In this document: in pieces, positions 12,495 through 25,226 of the stretch | Layout: each line of letters opens with the position of its first letter | How positions within the stretch are numbered: the first letter of the stretch is position 1 | Assembly: GCF_032854445.1 (NCBI RefSeq) | Contig: NC_088305.1 | Location: forward strand, 1,247,001-1,311,000 | Direction of reading: 5' to 3' | From: Liolophura sinensis | Taxonomy: Eukaryota > Mollusca > Polyplacophora > Chitonida > Chitonidae | Length of the DNA: 64,000 nt | Program-made: the position numbers and the translations under genes | Notes under the pieces: generated by a model | The model's database searches: none | Seen by the model: only the letters and a program-made list of their open reading frames with translations | What the model was told of the DNA's origin: nothing

Positions 12495-12566
12495 GTAAAC
12501 CCAGGACTGAACCTGCATCTATTGCCCTCTAAGCAAACGTTCTACCAACTGAGCTATTGGGGTCGG
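12495..12566 (-). mobile_element. tRNA-like head of a SINE-B copy
   Basis: The plus strand reads CCAGGACTGAACCTGCATCT then TACCAACTGAGCTATTGGGG, the complement of the B- and A-box regions. No body follows. It lies just beyond the 3' end of the LINE remnant. Confidence 0.55.
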
Positions 12567-13713
12567 TCCCCAAGCTTTAAGGGTGTCTTTCCAAAAAGGT
12601 GTTTTTCTTAACTGATTGTAACATATATTTGATATAACTATTTCTCGTGTTGTTTAATATTTGATAGTTTTAATTAATAATATATATATTCACTGCCAGT
12701 TTTGTTCCCTAAAAATTATTTTTTAATCCATTTTATCTCTACTTATTGTAAACTGTAAATATTTATATGGAAGTTAATCATTCGTATGCCTATTCTAGCA
12801 TACTCATTTGTCATAATCTGGATTTTCATACGTCCAACGTTCCATAAAAATTTATAAATTACCGTACTGATTTCTTCCAGTGTGTCATCTGGTGGGTTTG
12901 ACAGAGAAATAAATAAATGTATCATCTTAGATAGGGCAAGGGTTTTAATCACAGTAATCTTTCTTAGTAAGGTTAAGTTCCGGATTTTCCACATCTGTAA
13001 TTCTATTTTAAGCTGTTCTATTCTTACTAAATAATTTATTTTTCACATATTATTAAAGTCGACTGATGAAAAAGTATTACCTAGTATATTTATGTGTTAC
13101 AGTTTAATTTCACTCTTTTTAGATGAGCTCCAGACATAGACCCTATCCAGACTGTTTTTGTTTTTGCCACGTTTATTTTTAGGCCCGAGTATTTAAAAAA
13201 CAAGGAAATTCATTCTAATGCTGCAGCAATAATCTTCTGAACCGTCGAGAACTGACTGTGTGTCATTGGCAAACAGGGTTTATGAGTTTGTTCTCTGTAC
13301 TGTTAATGGCTGTGTCTTTTATGTTTTAACATCTGATCATATAGCCTAGTATTTCAGCACATAGAAGAAATAGGTAAGGTGAAAATGGGTCACCCTGTCT
13401 ACACTCATGGTTGATATTGTCCGTTATATGTCCGTTTTGTAGCACACTTGTGAAGATATTTGTGTGAACTGTTTTAACCCATATCCTAAAGTCTTTCTTC
13501 CAAAATTCAAGGATTCTATGGACTCTATAATATCTTATACCTAACGTATATTTTTAGGGATACACCTGCCTGCTATAATCCCCCTCAGGTCCTCGTGTAT
13601 AATCTTATCTAATACTATTTTAAGGCTACGTGCATACATGCACGGATAAGTTTGTAACTTAGTAAAGCTATAGGTCTCCAGTTTTTTAGACTATCTCTCG
13701 GTTTATTTGGTTT

Positions 13714-13937
13714 TGGTAAACATGTAATTATCCCTTGTTTCTGTGTAACTGGGGTTTTCTTGGTAAATGTGTAATTATCCCTTGTTTCTGTGTAACTGGG
13801 GTTTTCTTGGTAAACATGTAATTATCCCTTGTTTCTGTGTAACTGGGGTTTTCTTGGTAAACATGTAATTATCCCTTGTTTCTGTGTAACTGGGGTTTTC
13901 TTGGTAAACATGTAATTATCCCTTGTTTCTGTGTAAC
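13714..13937. repeat. 47-bp tandem repeat inside the LINE RT
   Basis: The segment coding QKQGIITCLP is repeated about five times with unit GTAATTATCCCTTGTTTCTG... (47 bp). The period is not a multiple of three, so each copy shifts the frame. Unit differences are few, so the expansion post-dates the death of the element. Confidence 0.85.
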
Positions 13938-15067
13938 GGATAATTCGCCTTTCTTGAAACTCTCATTAGCTGACCTTAAAACAAAGCATCCTACGTCTTT
14001 CCGGAACATTTTATAAAATTCCACCGGAAAACCAACCGATCCTGGGGTTTTCTCGTTTTCCATTGACTTCAAGCCAGTGCCTAGTTCCTTGTGCGTGATT
14101 TCGCCTTCTAATACTTTACGTCCAAGTTTTTAAGTCTGTTTAGTTTCATATCTTTTAATGCTTCTTTAATGTTAGCTTTGTCTCAACAAGTTGATGTAGC
14201 AGTCTACAGGGTGTTATAATATATTTTCTGCTCTTCTAAAATATCTGATGTTTTAAATATTTCCCTCCCAATGTCTACTGTTCATTTTGTTAGTTTATTT
14301 GTGTTTTAATTTTTAAGTTCATTTGTGAAATTTCTTTTTTTCTAATCACATAAAAAACTTTGAAATCCTTTCTCCATATCAATCCAGTATGCTCTTATTC
14401 TAGCTATAACATCTTCCAGTTCTTTTCTCGCAGTCTTTCATATTCCGCTTTTGTGGTACTTATTTATTTTGCCATCGTTCATGTTATGATAATCTTTTGA
14501 GCTTCATTTTCTAATTTGTCATATTTTCTAATTCAGTTTCCCTTTGTTGTCCATTTTCTTCTTTATTCATGCATATTTAATTGTTTCTCCTCTTATCTTC
14601 ATTAACAAGACCTCCAAAAACAATGTATTGTCACTAGAGAGTTGCATTTCTGCTTTAGGGATAGCTCTTATCTTTTGTCTGCAGTCTGGCAGGAGACAGT
14701 ACTCGTCTACTGCAATATTTATCACAGAATTCACGAGTGTTTTAGAACATAGCAGCTCCATTTCCAGTAGCCCCCCCCCCTTTTCGTTTAGAAACCTACA
14801 TTTTAATGTAATAACCGAATGATAGCTCTGATATCGGGGAATAATTTGTGCATCAGTACATATGTTATCGATATCTTTGCAGGCGATGAGCAATACTGAT
14901 ATCGCCACGTGTCGCGGACACACGGAGTTTACTGTTTAGTATCTCAATTACGTTTTCGTCTGATTACTGGAATGTTTCATCAACACTTCCTGTATTCCGT
15001 AAATTCTGATACTATCTTTTCGTGAGTACTGCTTGAGATCGTTCTGTTTTGACTGTAGCAGTATTAA

Positions 15068-15382
15068 CTACCTGTTTACGATGCTGAGCTTATCCTGATC
15101 TTTTTCTTGTTGCAGACTGAGTTCCCTTATATCCTCTCTCAAACTATCATCGTCGTTCTGTAAGTGAAAAATCTGCGATTCATAATGTTCTATAATCATC
15201 GTTAGTTTTGTTACTATCTTGGATTCAGTTTTAGCTAGCTGGTCCTGAAGTTTTTCACCTGTGACAATGCTGTCTAATGTTTGCATGATGAGATCAAGCT
15301 GCTCACTAATACCTGTACCACCTTTCTGCACGTCCGGATCTTCCACGAGAACCTGAGCCGGAGGTGCTGGCTGTTCCTCCAC
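15068..15382 (-). pseudogene. LINE ORF1-like coiled-coil peptide
   Basis: A 104-codon frame whose C-terminal two thirds carries heptad-like spacing of hydrophobic residues (LDLIMQTLDSIV, KLTMIIEHYESQIFHL). The position, just 5' of the endonuclease remnant on the same strand, fits ORF1. No RRM or zinc knuckle is visible in this part. Confidence 0.6.
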
Positions 15383-15854
15383 GCTACTCTGTGAAGAAAA
15401 GTCTCTCCGTTTGTGGCGTTTCTAAGATTGAGGTATTCTCGTGTGAGCTCTAGTATAGTCTATGTTTCAAACCAGAAATGATCACTAACCAGTTACAGGG
15501 GAGTTTCTGTCCCAGGACTGGTCAGTCACGAACTTGAGCTTGACTATGATGCCAAAGAAAGTCCGTGCACTAGCCCAATACTAAGCAAACCGGTTTTGGC
15601 TTCACCGTCGACGAGGGCAAGTAAACAACTGAGTACGTCACCGTGACCGTGCTTGGTTAGTGCTGGCTCAGACGCACTGAATGAAGTTATGATGTATCAA
15701 ATAACGAACGCATTTTCCTAGTCAGGATGTAAAATGAACAGATTTTCCCACAACAATTGGCTCCTGTGAGGTTTAAAATATCCAGATTTAGATAGTCTGG
15801 AACCCTGTAAGGCATGGCCATGTCCACAGTTGATTTATGCCTCTCACTCTCTGT

Positions 15855-15985
15855 CCGCCAAGACCGGCTCCAATAGCACAGTTGGTAGAGCGTAGGGAGC
15901 GGTAGATCCAGGAGGCACATTACATGCGCTCTAAGGATTCCTTCGCCTGAAAAATTGTTATGCACGACGTTAAACCCAAACACTC
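15855..15985 (+). mobile_element. SINE-B with internal deletion
   Basis: Head with A box TAGCACAGTTGGTAGAGCG joined directly to the 3' end (CTCTAAGGATTCCTTCG ... GACGTTAAACCCAAACACTC). The middle of the family body is missing. Confidence 0.7.
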
Positions 15986-18454
15986 ACTGACTCTGTGCGC
16001 CATTGTTGTACGCCTGGATTATACGTTCAGTAGTAATATCGGGACTTACAGCTTCAGTAGTTAATTACCTGCAAATAATGTTTTTATGGACAATGTTTAT
16101 GAGTTATATGTTTCTGAAATTTCTCTGGAACCAGTATAGTTGCAGACTGACACAGACTGAGGTTACGGATTATGCACAAAATATTTATTTATTTATTTAT
16201 TTGATTGGTGTTTTACGCCGTACTCAAGAATATTGTGTACAAAATACATGCACATTATAACATTATCTGTACTATATGTAGTTGTATCCATTTAAGCTTT
16301 CAGATACACAGACATGTATCTCTCTCTCTGTATCCTTGTTTCCATAGTAACATGGTTCCATGGAAATGTTTATCTATTATTTTCCTATTATTAAAAGTTC
16401 CATTCCTGATGTCTTTTGGTCCGCTTTTATTTTCTAATTGCATTAATTACGTTATTATATGAAAACATTAGCTCACAGCAAAACAACCGTGCGATTGGAC
16501 ATTGGTTGGAGTACAATAGTGGTGAACTATTCAGGGAGAATGGCTGTAGATCTTGTGAGAGATCTGTTTCTTTGCCACATTTTAATTCCGTTTTGAACAT
16601 TAGTTCAAACGTTAATATTGAATGGTTAAATAGTGCACACTTTTACAGATCTTCCTTTACTGGTGCGAATGAAGACATTCAATTCCACAGTAGAACAAGC
16701 TAAGCACCGTTTCTCTACACGTTTAGATGATGACATGTTAAAAGTGGAAGTGGGCGGTGCATGGAGGTTTCCAGTTGCTTTGTCCATAGGTATCAAACAT
16801 GCTTAGCACACCATGTGTTTTGGAGGTAAAGATGTTTAGGATTCCAAGACAAAAAATATTTTATGCCCTCGACATGTTTAATGCCTCCACATTTCAACCT
16901 AACCCCGACCCAAACAAACGCCTTTTTCGTTGTCTTACAACGTGGTTGTCACTAGGCTGTGCTTGACATTCGACATGTGGATTAGTTCGACAAATCTGCT
17001 CTTAACCAATGTTTATATACTTGCGAAACTTCGTAAATAGAGTTCTGAAATCATGGAGGAGGGGTCAGTTCTAGCTCCACGTTGAGACAAGCACCATTCA
17101 GAGCACAGCAATGCTTACATAAACACACAGCTATTGTAAAGACGAGGTTGCTTTAGCATGTTAGAGTGACGTCAGTTCATTGCTGAATCTATATTTCACA
17201 ATAAACATCTCAGAACTGGGTCAGCCACCAACAAATGCAATAACCTTGTCTTTGCAACTAACCTAAGAGCAGTGTTCAATGTACGTTACCAACAGCACGG
17301 GAACTGCTCTCCAGGAGCAGGAAACAGGAAATCAAAGGTCTTTGGCTTAGTTATATAGAAAAGGGGATATCCTCTCTATAATGTCAAGTAAGACTTAATA
17401 TCCTTGAGACCTTTCTGAAACTGAACAACACAGGATTGCTGGACTAACGTATTTATTTATGTATTTATTCCACAGTTGACAAATTCAGATATGTACATAA
17501 CAATCATTTGGTACGTTAAATATAACTGTAATGAGTAATCAAGGTAATACAATTTCAATTACAGCCTGATAATTATTTAAAACATTTTAGCGCATTCAAC
17601 AATCATTTAACATACAATTTAAATGAAAACATTTTAGGCTTTAAGCCTGAAAAACATTAAAAGTTTTGAACAGTGAAGAGATAACATTGTTATCTCTTCA
17701 CTTATCTCTTCACTTGACGTTAATCCTTGACATACCACGTCCGCCGGTTTACTGGGATGGTGTGTGCAAAATTTCATTGCGATCTGGTACGTATCAAGGG
17801 AGATATCAAACAATGTTTTGGGGGGAACTTACTTTTGTTGCACTGTTTATATTTGCACTAGAAGTTGGTCTTCAGAGCTAACAAATGGATCTACCTGGAT
17901 TTTGACTATTTTTATAGTTTTTATTATTCATAAATATTATCATAATTTAGATTAAATGCCCATGTTTGGATATAAACAACAAATTTACATTCAAATGAAT
18001 TTATTAGACAAGCTTCACATCCTTATTTAGAACATTATTATGCAACAACGATGAGTACCGAAAGGCGGTCCCAAATACCCGCCTCACAAAAATATTGTCA
18101 AATACTTTTTCTCCTGAAAGAAAAACTCGAAAAAATGAATGAAAGGATAAAGTTGTTATTGAGTGTCAAATAAATAAATGTATGTTTCTTTTAGCTGCAT
18201 TGGAATTCATTCCTTTTGAGGCATTGCGGAAATAGTTACTTTATTCTAGAATGATGTGACAATCTGCATCAACATGGTACAAAGGACAGAATCTCTAAAT
18301 GTATAAGTCTATGTCCATATAGATCTTTCATTTTTCTTCACAACCATTCATTCCATCGCATTCACACCTGTCAGGTGTATTACCAGCGAAGTAAGAAGGC
18401 AGATGTGCATTGCTTTATCCGATTCACCCTTTCTTGGAAAGTACTGTTATTTGT
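15986..18454. other. Non-coding stretch before the minisatellite
   Basis: Contains a SINE-A tail fragment at about 16178-16235 and an 11-bp repeat (ATCTCTTCACTT) at 17694-17716. No gene is recognised. The longest plus frame (16416-16703, 95 codons) resembles nothing I know. Confidence 0.45.
16178..16235 (-). mobile_element. SINE-A 3' fragment
   Basis: (TTTA)n tail and GATTGGTGTTTTACGCCGTA, cut off after 'caagaatatt'. Confidence 0.75.
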
Positions 18455-20482
18455 GGCACTGCACACAGTACACAGCTTGTACTGCACACATACACAGCTT
18501 GTACTGTACATTTACACAGCTTGTACTGTACATTTACATAGCTTGGACTATACATTTACATAGCTTGTACTGCACACATTACACAGCTTGTACTGTACAT
18601 TTACATAGCTTGTATTGTACATTTACATAGCTTGTACTGTACATTTACATAGCTTGTACTGTACATTTACATAGCTTGTATTGTACATTTACATAGCTTG
18701 TACTGTACATTTACATAGCTTGTACTGTACATTTACATAGCTTGGACTGTACATTTACATAGCTTGTACTGTACATTTACATAGCTTGTACTGTACATTT
18801 AAATAGCTTGTACTGTACATTTACACAGCTTGTACTGCACACATTACACAGCTTGTACTGTACATTTACATAGCTTGTACTGTACATTTACATAGCTTGG
18901 ACTGTACATTTACATAGCTTGTACTGTACATTTACATAGCTTGTACTGTACATTTACATAGCTTGTACTGTACATTTACACAGCTTGTACTGTACATTTA
19001 CACAGCTTGGACTATACATTTACACAGCTTGGACTGTACATTTACATAGCTTGTACTATACATTTACATAGCTTTGACTATACATTTACACAGCATGGAC
19101 TGTACATTTACATAGCTTGTACTGTACATTTACACAGCTTGTACTGCACACATTACACAGCTTGTACTGTACATTTACACAGCTTGTACTGTACATTTAC
19201 ATAGCTTGTACTGTACATTTACATAGCTTGGACTATACATTTACACAGCTTGTACTATACATTTACACAGCTTGGACTGTACATTTACACAGCTTGGACT
19301 GTACATTTACACAGCTTGTACTGTACATTTACACAGCTTGTACTATACATTTACATAGCTTGTACTATACATTTACATAGCTTGGACTGTACATTTACAA
19401 AGCTTGGACTGTATATTTACACAGCTTGGACTGTACATTTACACAGCTTGTATTATACATTTACATAGCTTGGACTATACATTTACACAGCTTGGACTAT
19501 ACATTTACACAGCTTGTACTATACATTTACACAGCTTGTATTATACATTTACATAGCTTGGACTATACATTTACACAGCTTGGACTATACATTTACACAG
19601 CTTGTACTATACATTTACACAGCTTGGACTATACATTTACATAGCTTGGACTATATATTTACATAGCTTGGACTGTACATTTACACAGCTTGTACTATAC
19701 ATTTACACAGCTTGGACTGTACATTTACACAGCTTGGACTATACATTTACACAGCTTGTACTGTACATTTACACAGCTTGTATTATACATTTACATAGCT
19801 TGGACTATACATTTACACAGCTTGGACTATACATTTACACAGCTTGTACTATACATTTACACAGCTTGGACTATACATTTACATAGCTTGGACTATACAT
19901 TTACATAGCTTGTACTATACATTTACACAGCTTGGACTGTACATTTACACAGCTTGTACTATACATTTACATAGCTTGTACTATACATTTACACAGCTTG
20001 TACCGTACATTTACACAGCTTGTACTATACATTTACATAGCTTGTACTATACATTTACACAGCTTGGACTATACATTTACACAGCTTGTACTATACATTT
20101 ACACAGCTTGGACTGTACATTTACACAGCTTGGACTGTACATTTACACAGCTTGTACTATACATTTACACAGCTTGGACTGTACATTTACACAGCTTGTA
20201 CTATACATTTACATAGCTTGTACTATACATTTACATAGCTTGGACTATACATTTACATAGCTTGGACTGTACATTTACAAAGCTTGGACTGTATATTTAC
20301 ACAGCTTGGACTGTACATTTACACAGCTTGGGCTGTACATTTACAAAGCTTGGACTGTAGATTTACACAGCTTGTACTATACATTTACATAGCTTGTACT
20401 ATACATTTACATAGCTTGGACTATACATTTACAAAGCTTGGACTATACATTTACACATCTTGGACTATACATTTACACAGCT
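18455..20482. repeat. 22-bp minisatellite, about 90 copies
   Basis: Unit ACATTTACACAGCTTGTACTAT or close variants (20 bases: ACATTTACACAGCTTGTACT). Two alternations recur, CACAGCTTG or CATAGCTTG and TGTAC or TATAC. A minor variant reads TGCACACATTACACAG. Variants cluster in blocks, e.g. the same 5-6 unit series near 19440-19640 and 19690-19890, which indicates repeated block duplication. It is not coding: the period is not a multiple of three and the same peptide appears in all frames. Confidence 0.97.
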
Positions 20483-20646
20483 TGCACGGCATGGACTATA
20501 CATTACAGTGCTGCACGGTTTGCATTTCCCATGACGTAGCTTGAACTATGTATTTCACAGCTTGGACTTTACATTACGTAGGTTGGGCCACATATAACGC
20601 ATCTTGGACTACACATTACACAGCGCGGACTACACATTACACAGCG
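20483..20646. repeat. Decayed edge of the 22-bp minisatellite
   Basis: Degenerate units (GGACTACACATTACACAGCG and similar) continue to the polyA signal of the minus-strand receptor gene. Confidence 0.7.
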
Positions 20647-20652
20647 TTTATT
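20647..20652 (-). promoter_or_regulatory. Candidate polyadenylation signal of the 7TM gene
   Basis: AATAAA on the minus strand, 56 bp beyond the receptor stop codon. It sits at the border of the minisatellite. Confidence 0.6.
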
Positions 20653-20708
20653 GCTCATCACAGGGCTTGGTTTGACAGGTACACCCGTCATGCTATAAAC
20701 AAGTAATC

Positions 20709-21659
20709 TTATGCCTGATCAAACTTTTTTAAGTACATAACCACCCCTGTGCTGAGAATGCCAAGGCCTAGAAGGCTCCACACCGCGAACGTGCCCCACG
20801 GCTCAGCGATACAACCCTCACAGTGAAGCTGCAAGAGAAACATCACTGTGGCCGTTAGCATGAGCAGGAAGCAAGGTGCGACCTTCCGCCGTAATGTACA
20901 CACACACCTCGGCCTCGCCTTGGCTGCCGTCCCCGCGGTGGCGGCTCTGTCAATCACACGCCGCTGGACGCCGATCTGGGACCGGTGGTGGAGAACCACC
21001 TTGGAAACCCCCAAAACAGTTGTGGAGGCAAGAATGTGACCCGATATAAAGATAATGTAAACCACGGTGAATAGATAGTCCCGGGGATACATAACGACCC
21101 AGGAGCAACGCTGCACAGGTGTGAAACGCCTCTGGGAGGATTCCTGAAGTATGAACGCTAACGTCGAGGCCGCGACTGAGGCAATGGTTATCGCCCACAT
21201 AACACAAAGGGAGATAACTATGCATTTACTGGAGACAATCATTTGGCTGCGTAACGGGTTAAAGACGGAAATTTTCACGATGATTAGGCTGAGATATCCA
21301 CAGAGATGGTGACCGATGAATGCAAACATCTGCAGTCCTAGAAAGACAAAGCAGCTGTATCGAGTCAAGAAAACGTGACTTTCGTTCATAGCCAAGACGG
21401 CGCATATTGGAAGCAAAATGGCGCCGGCGACGATCTTGCCGATGACTCTGTTAATGGCGTCCCACATTATCCTTTCATTCTTCTCGTACTTGGCTTGTCG
21501 ATACAGTACGACAGAGGAGATCGTGATAATGCAGAATCCAAGAACACAATAGATCGTTGCTATGGATATTGTTATTGTCGTATCAATTTTGCTGATAACT
21601 TCTGAAACAGCAGTGTCGGAGCCAGATGTAACGTTCGGCTTTGGTAGAGAAATGTTCAT
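20709..21659 (-). CDS. Orphan rhodopsin-like 7TM receptor, intronless
   Basis: 316 codons from the first in-frame ATG (21659) to TAA (20709-20711). The frame stays open upstream to a TAG at 21771-21773 without another ATG, so a spliced 5' exon remains possible. The N-terminus has sequons NIS and NVT. Seven hydrophobic segments follow: ITISIATIYCVLGF, KIVAGAILLPICAVLAM, CFVFLGLQMFAFIGHHLCGY, CIVISLCVMWAITIASVAAS, LFTVVYIIFISGHILAST, CFLLMLTATVMFLLQL and GTFAVWSLLGLGILSTGVV. A cysteine at the start of TM3 and one in the second extracellular loop (RCSWVV) could form the usual disulfide. The DRY box is replaced by VKI, and CWxP and NPxxY are absent. It is a divergent, probably lineage-specific surface receptor with unknown ligand. 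Confidence 0.85.
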   Translation of the reverse strand: MNISLPKPNVTSGSDTAVSEVISKIDTTITISIATIYCVLGFCIITISSVVLYRQAKYEKNERIMWDAINRVIGKIVAGAILLPICAVLAMNESHVFLTRYSCFVFLGLQMFAFIGHHLCGYLSLIIVKISVFNPLRSQMIVSSKCIVISLCVMWAITIASVAASTLAFILQESSQRRFTPVQRCSWVVMYPRDYLFTVVYIIFISGHILASTTVLGVSKVVLHHRSQIGVQRRVIDRAATAGTAAKARPRCVCTLRRKVAPCFLLMLTATVMFLLQLHCEGCIAEPWGTFAVWSLLGLGILSTGVVMYLKKFDQA

Positions 21660-23476
21660 GGTGATCGTTCCTGTTGAATCATTCAGCTTCTTCCCACAAC
21701 CATTTTGATCTGGTTTAACGTTAGTGACAGTAAACAACAAAAATGAAAGGAAATCCGTGACTTTTTTTCTCTAAATTCAAACTTATGAACCTTTGTCGTG
21801 TGTTAATTCCACATCATCTTCGCGTTGTCAAGCATTTTTCGTGGACAACTACAGATTTCAGTCACACAATAGGTCTTTGCCAGTAATTTCTATACGTGTA
21901 ACTGACAAGTGTAGAAGCAACAAAGCTGATTGTTTCACGTGATGTAATGTTTTGATATATGTGTCCCAGTGTCCCATCTTTCAACCCCAAGCTTCTTCAG
22001 TCGCAAAGTCTTGGTCGACAGATAGAGAGCAAGCAAAACATGCACAGACTCCAAAATACTCTGGTCACAAGCAATCGTGTCGTTCCACGGAAAATGATGT
22101 ACTGCAAATCGATCATGCTTGAATAGGCAAACAGGAAAGCGCATTACGCGTTGTGTCAACAATGGCATGTTGCATCATCTGGCAACTTCAAATGGGTGGT
22201 TAACTGCTACTCGTGCTCTCCAACAGCGTTATTAACGTTGCTCTTGAGCTGTATTTCCTTCACCGGTCTGACGGTATTGTTTTAACACACCAAAATTTCT
22301 TTTCCTTACTGCGCAATTTCGGATGTCACAGGAAGTGGCGACAGGAATGATAACGACACCTTTAAAGATGTTCAACAACTGGTAATTTAAACTACGATTA
22401 GCCTAGGAGCAAAGGCAGACGATACATCCGAGGTAATTTCACAAGAAGTGAAAGGAATTCTGTTTGGTCCATGCTTACTCACGTGAAAGATAATAGTCAT
22501 CAGCCCACTCTTACGGCTGATCTATGACTATAACACTTTTGTCCACCTCTAGGAACTTCAAACTGATATGCCCAGAACGTACCTTTGAGACAACCACTGA
22601 GTGCTTCAGCCATGTCACAAGGCGCTAAGTGAATTGTGTACCTTTATTATCGTTGATTCCACGTTCTGATCGCATGTCTTGTTCATCACTGGATACAAAT
22701 CAGAATCTAGGTGTCAAAAGAGACATTCGTATACACCAGCCGTCAACCAGTATGAACGTACCAGGTCAATAATCCCAAGGCCAGTTCCCAAAACAACTTT
22801 CAACACAAATCACCAAAGGATTTAGGAAGTATATAAAGTCTTAAGTATGATATTAAGACGGATTTACACAAAGAGATGTAGTGAAACATTTCGAATGATG
22901 CCGGAAAGACGCAAGGAATGTCCTAGGCGAATGAATGAAGTCTGTATACAAAGCGAGTACCATGTTAGAAGGCACACCAGTGAAACAGGTTTGTTGCTGG
23001 CAGCATTTGAATGTGGGTGCTCTGATATTTTCTGATAATTCAGGTCGATGTTGTTATCAGGTGAAAAGCTGAGCAAACAACGTATTGATATCACGATAGG
23101 CTCCACGGTCGTCAATAAATAACCATAATGATTCCCCTTCCATGTGGCTTGAGTAGCCTTCGTACCAGGCATATTGCTTTAACAGACTTTTTGTGGGTAA
23201 GATAACCTTCTGCTCCTGGTGGAGGGGGCGAATGTTTATAAAGTCATAAAAATGGTGAATGACTTCATCCATGAAGCTATTTTATACGATGAAAGATAAA
23301 CAAATTTATTTCCATTTATAACACATTTAAGGTAATAGGTAGTAGTAGTAGTAGTATCTGCTCTGATTAGCAAGGCCTACAATGATTTTGTCTCTTGAAA
23401 TTGCCTCAGACGCATCAAACCGTAACACCTAGTGATTTAAGTGTTAGCGCAGTGCAATGACCCAGAAGACTCTCTA

Positions 23477-23646
23477 ATGGCTTCCTCTCCGGTCGTGCGT
23501 GGGAAGGCCTGTCGACAACCTATGGATAATCATGGGGTTCCCACGGGTTTTGCCCGGTTTCCACTCACCATAATATTGACCGCCGTCGTAGAAGTGAAAT
23601 ATTTTTAAAAACTGCAAATGACACCAATCAATGAGATAAATAAATT
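23477..23646 (+). mobile_element. SINE-A, 5'-truncated
   Basis: Starts in the mid-body (GGCTTCCTCTCCGGTCGTGC) and ends with a short (AAAT) tail. The core is mutated. Confidence 0.75.
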
Positions 23647-23978
23647 TTCTATAGCTATGGACTATGGTTACACATGCGCAATTCAACCAGCATGGATCCA
23701 AGATTTGGAGTCGATGTGAAGGCTGAGGTGGGCATATATTGGATGATAATACCAGTAGGCATGCAGAGGTGAGCAAGGCACATGATAGATAAGGGTTATA
23801 AATATGTACTCGTTTGAAACACATCTCAAATCAGAATCAAAGAAAAAAAATTGATAAAGACTTTCATCACTCACACACACACCATGGGCTATCCCGAAAC
23901 TACGGTGACTAGACGCCATAACCTCATTCCCATCAGCTGAAATTCCGAAAACAGTGGTCAACCTATTTTGACATTTTT

Positions 23979-24120
23979 GATGGAATTATTTATTTATGTG
24001 AATTATGTTTTGCGCCCTACTCAAGAATATTTCACTCATTTGACGGTGGCCAGCATTATGGCGGGAGCAAAACGAGTAGAGCCACCCAAGACCCAAGACC
24101 ATTCGCAAGTTGGTTTTCTC
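23979..24120 (-). mobile_element. SINE-A fragment
   Basis: Tail and core (CTACTCAAGAATATTTCACT, GGCCAGCATTATGGCGGGAG), broken off within the body. Confidence 0.75.
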
Positions 24121-24930
24121 CTATCCTCAGCAATAGATCCAACAGTTGTGAAATCGATTGAGCGAACGCTGACCGGAAAACAGAAGGACATACATCCAGA
24201 GATTCTCTTTTTTATGGTTAGATAGCTTGTTATTTTTGTGCTGATAGGGGGCTCTTAGTAGTAAATGTGATCGTTTTCCGGATCAGTTGAGATATTTGGC
24301 AAATATTTCAATCCGGAAGAATTCCATAGATAATCTCACAAGTGTGTGAGCCAATGTTGAACCATCAATGTTGTCTGGGGTGACCATTATAGCCACTAGT
24401 TTTACAGAGGTTTTCCTCTGAGATCGGTTTGTCATGTGCCCAGCTCACCTTCCACATTAACCGCTCTGAATCCTTACACAGGTATTCACTAACCTGGAAC
24501 TCGGCCCTGATGCCTGCGATGCCCCCAAAGTGTCCAAGCTGTACGCCTCTAAAACAGGTTTCCTGTGATCTTTACGTAATTCTGAATTCAAGCTATCACA
24601 TTGTCAGAGAATAAGAAAGATAATGTCGTCGCAATTAACACACATGTAACCAAGGCACCCACGCGGATTGCATCCCGCCACGTTCGAATCACGTGACTGC
24701 TTTGCTAAGCTGGACTCGTGTCAAAACAAGATAATAATTAAAATAACCTATCACGCTGTGAACCCACCTTGGTTTCGGTTTTACACCACACGTTTGGAAA
24801 TATACTACAGGGGATGCTCAAGGGGTATTAATTCAGTAATTGAGACAAATCTCTTAATTATCACAAAGCCTTTCTGAAGTAGACAGAGCAACCGTCGGGG
24901 ACACATCAACTAATCATTAGAAACCATTAG

Positions 24931-25004
24931 TTAGAGGCTACTTGTAACTTCACAGCAGAATTAGTTTACCTGTTCTAGTTTGAAGTTACAAGTTGAGCTT
25001 CTAA
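24931..25004. repeat. Imperfect inverted repeat (hairpin)
   Basis: Arms 24931-24952 (TTAGAGGCTACTTGTAACTT..) and 24981-25004 pair with one bulge and one mismatch across a 28-nt loop. The loop contains CAG|GTAAAC on the minus strand. Confidence 0.75.
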
Positions 25005-25226
25005 CGTTTAACGAATGGTCTATTTTGCTCTCTTCCGTCAGATCATTTCGGACTTCCTTCCTGTAAGCCTTGCTGAGCTTCATCCCAGCGTTAATCCCTT
25101 CGTACAATGTCGAATATGCAAGGCGACAAAAATCATTCACTATCAACAAATTATTACTTAAATTTGCCAATCATTGCGTAGTATTGCATCGATGTCCTAG
25201 CTGTTCTGAGACATCATTTCATCAGC

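Larger units (their letters stand above)
12743..15382 (-). mobile_element. L1-like non-LTR retrotransposon, degraded
   Basis: Successive minus-strand fragments fall in the order of an L1-type element, separated by stops and frameshifts. 15382-15068 is a coiled-coil ORF1-like peptide. 14923-14567 is the endonuclease end and linker, with YHSVITLKCRF and a terminal KIRGETIKYA. 14072-13869 is the RT start, with KTPGSVGFPVEFYKMF and VTQKQGIITCLP. About 13460-13350 holds the RT block QGDPFSPYLFLLCAEIL. About 13285-13140 is the catalytic region, where the YADD box reads FAND. 12994-12743 is the thumb, RRxNLTL-type with KITVIKTLALSKMIHLFISL. It cannot encode an active protein. Confidence 0.88.

Noticed and set aside
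18375-20544. Many overlapping plus-strand frames with YTFTQLVLYIYTA repeats
   Set aside because: A 22-bp period gives the same peptide in all frames; this is a minisatellite artefact.
21660-21740. Longer 7TM N-terminus starting at 21740
   Set aside because: That codon is TTG. The first ATG in frame is at 21659, and anything longer requires an upstream exon.
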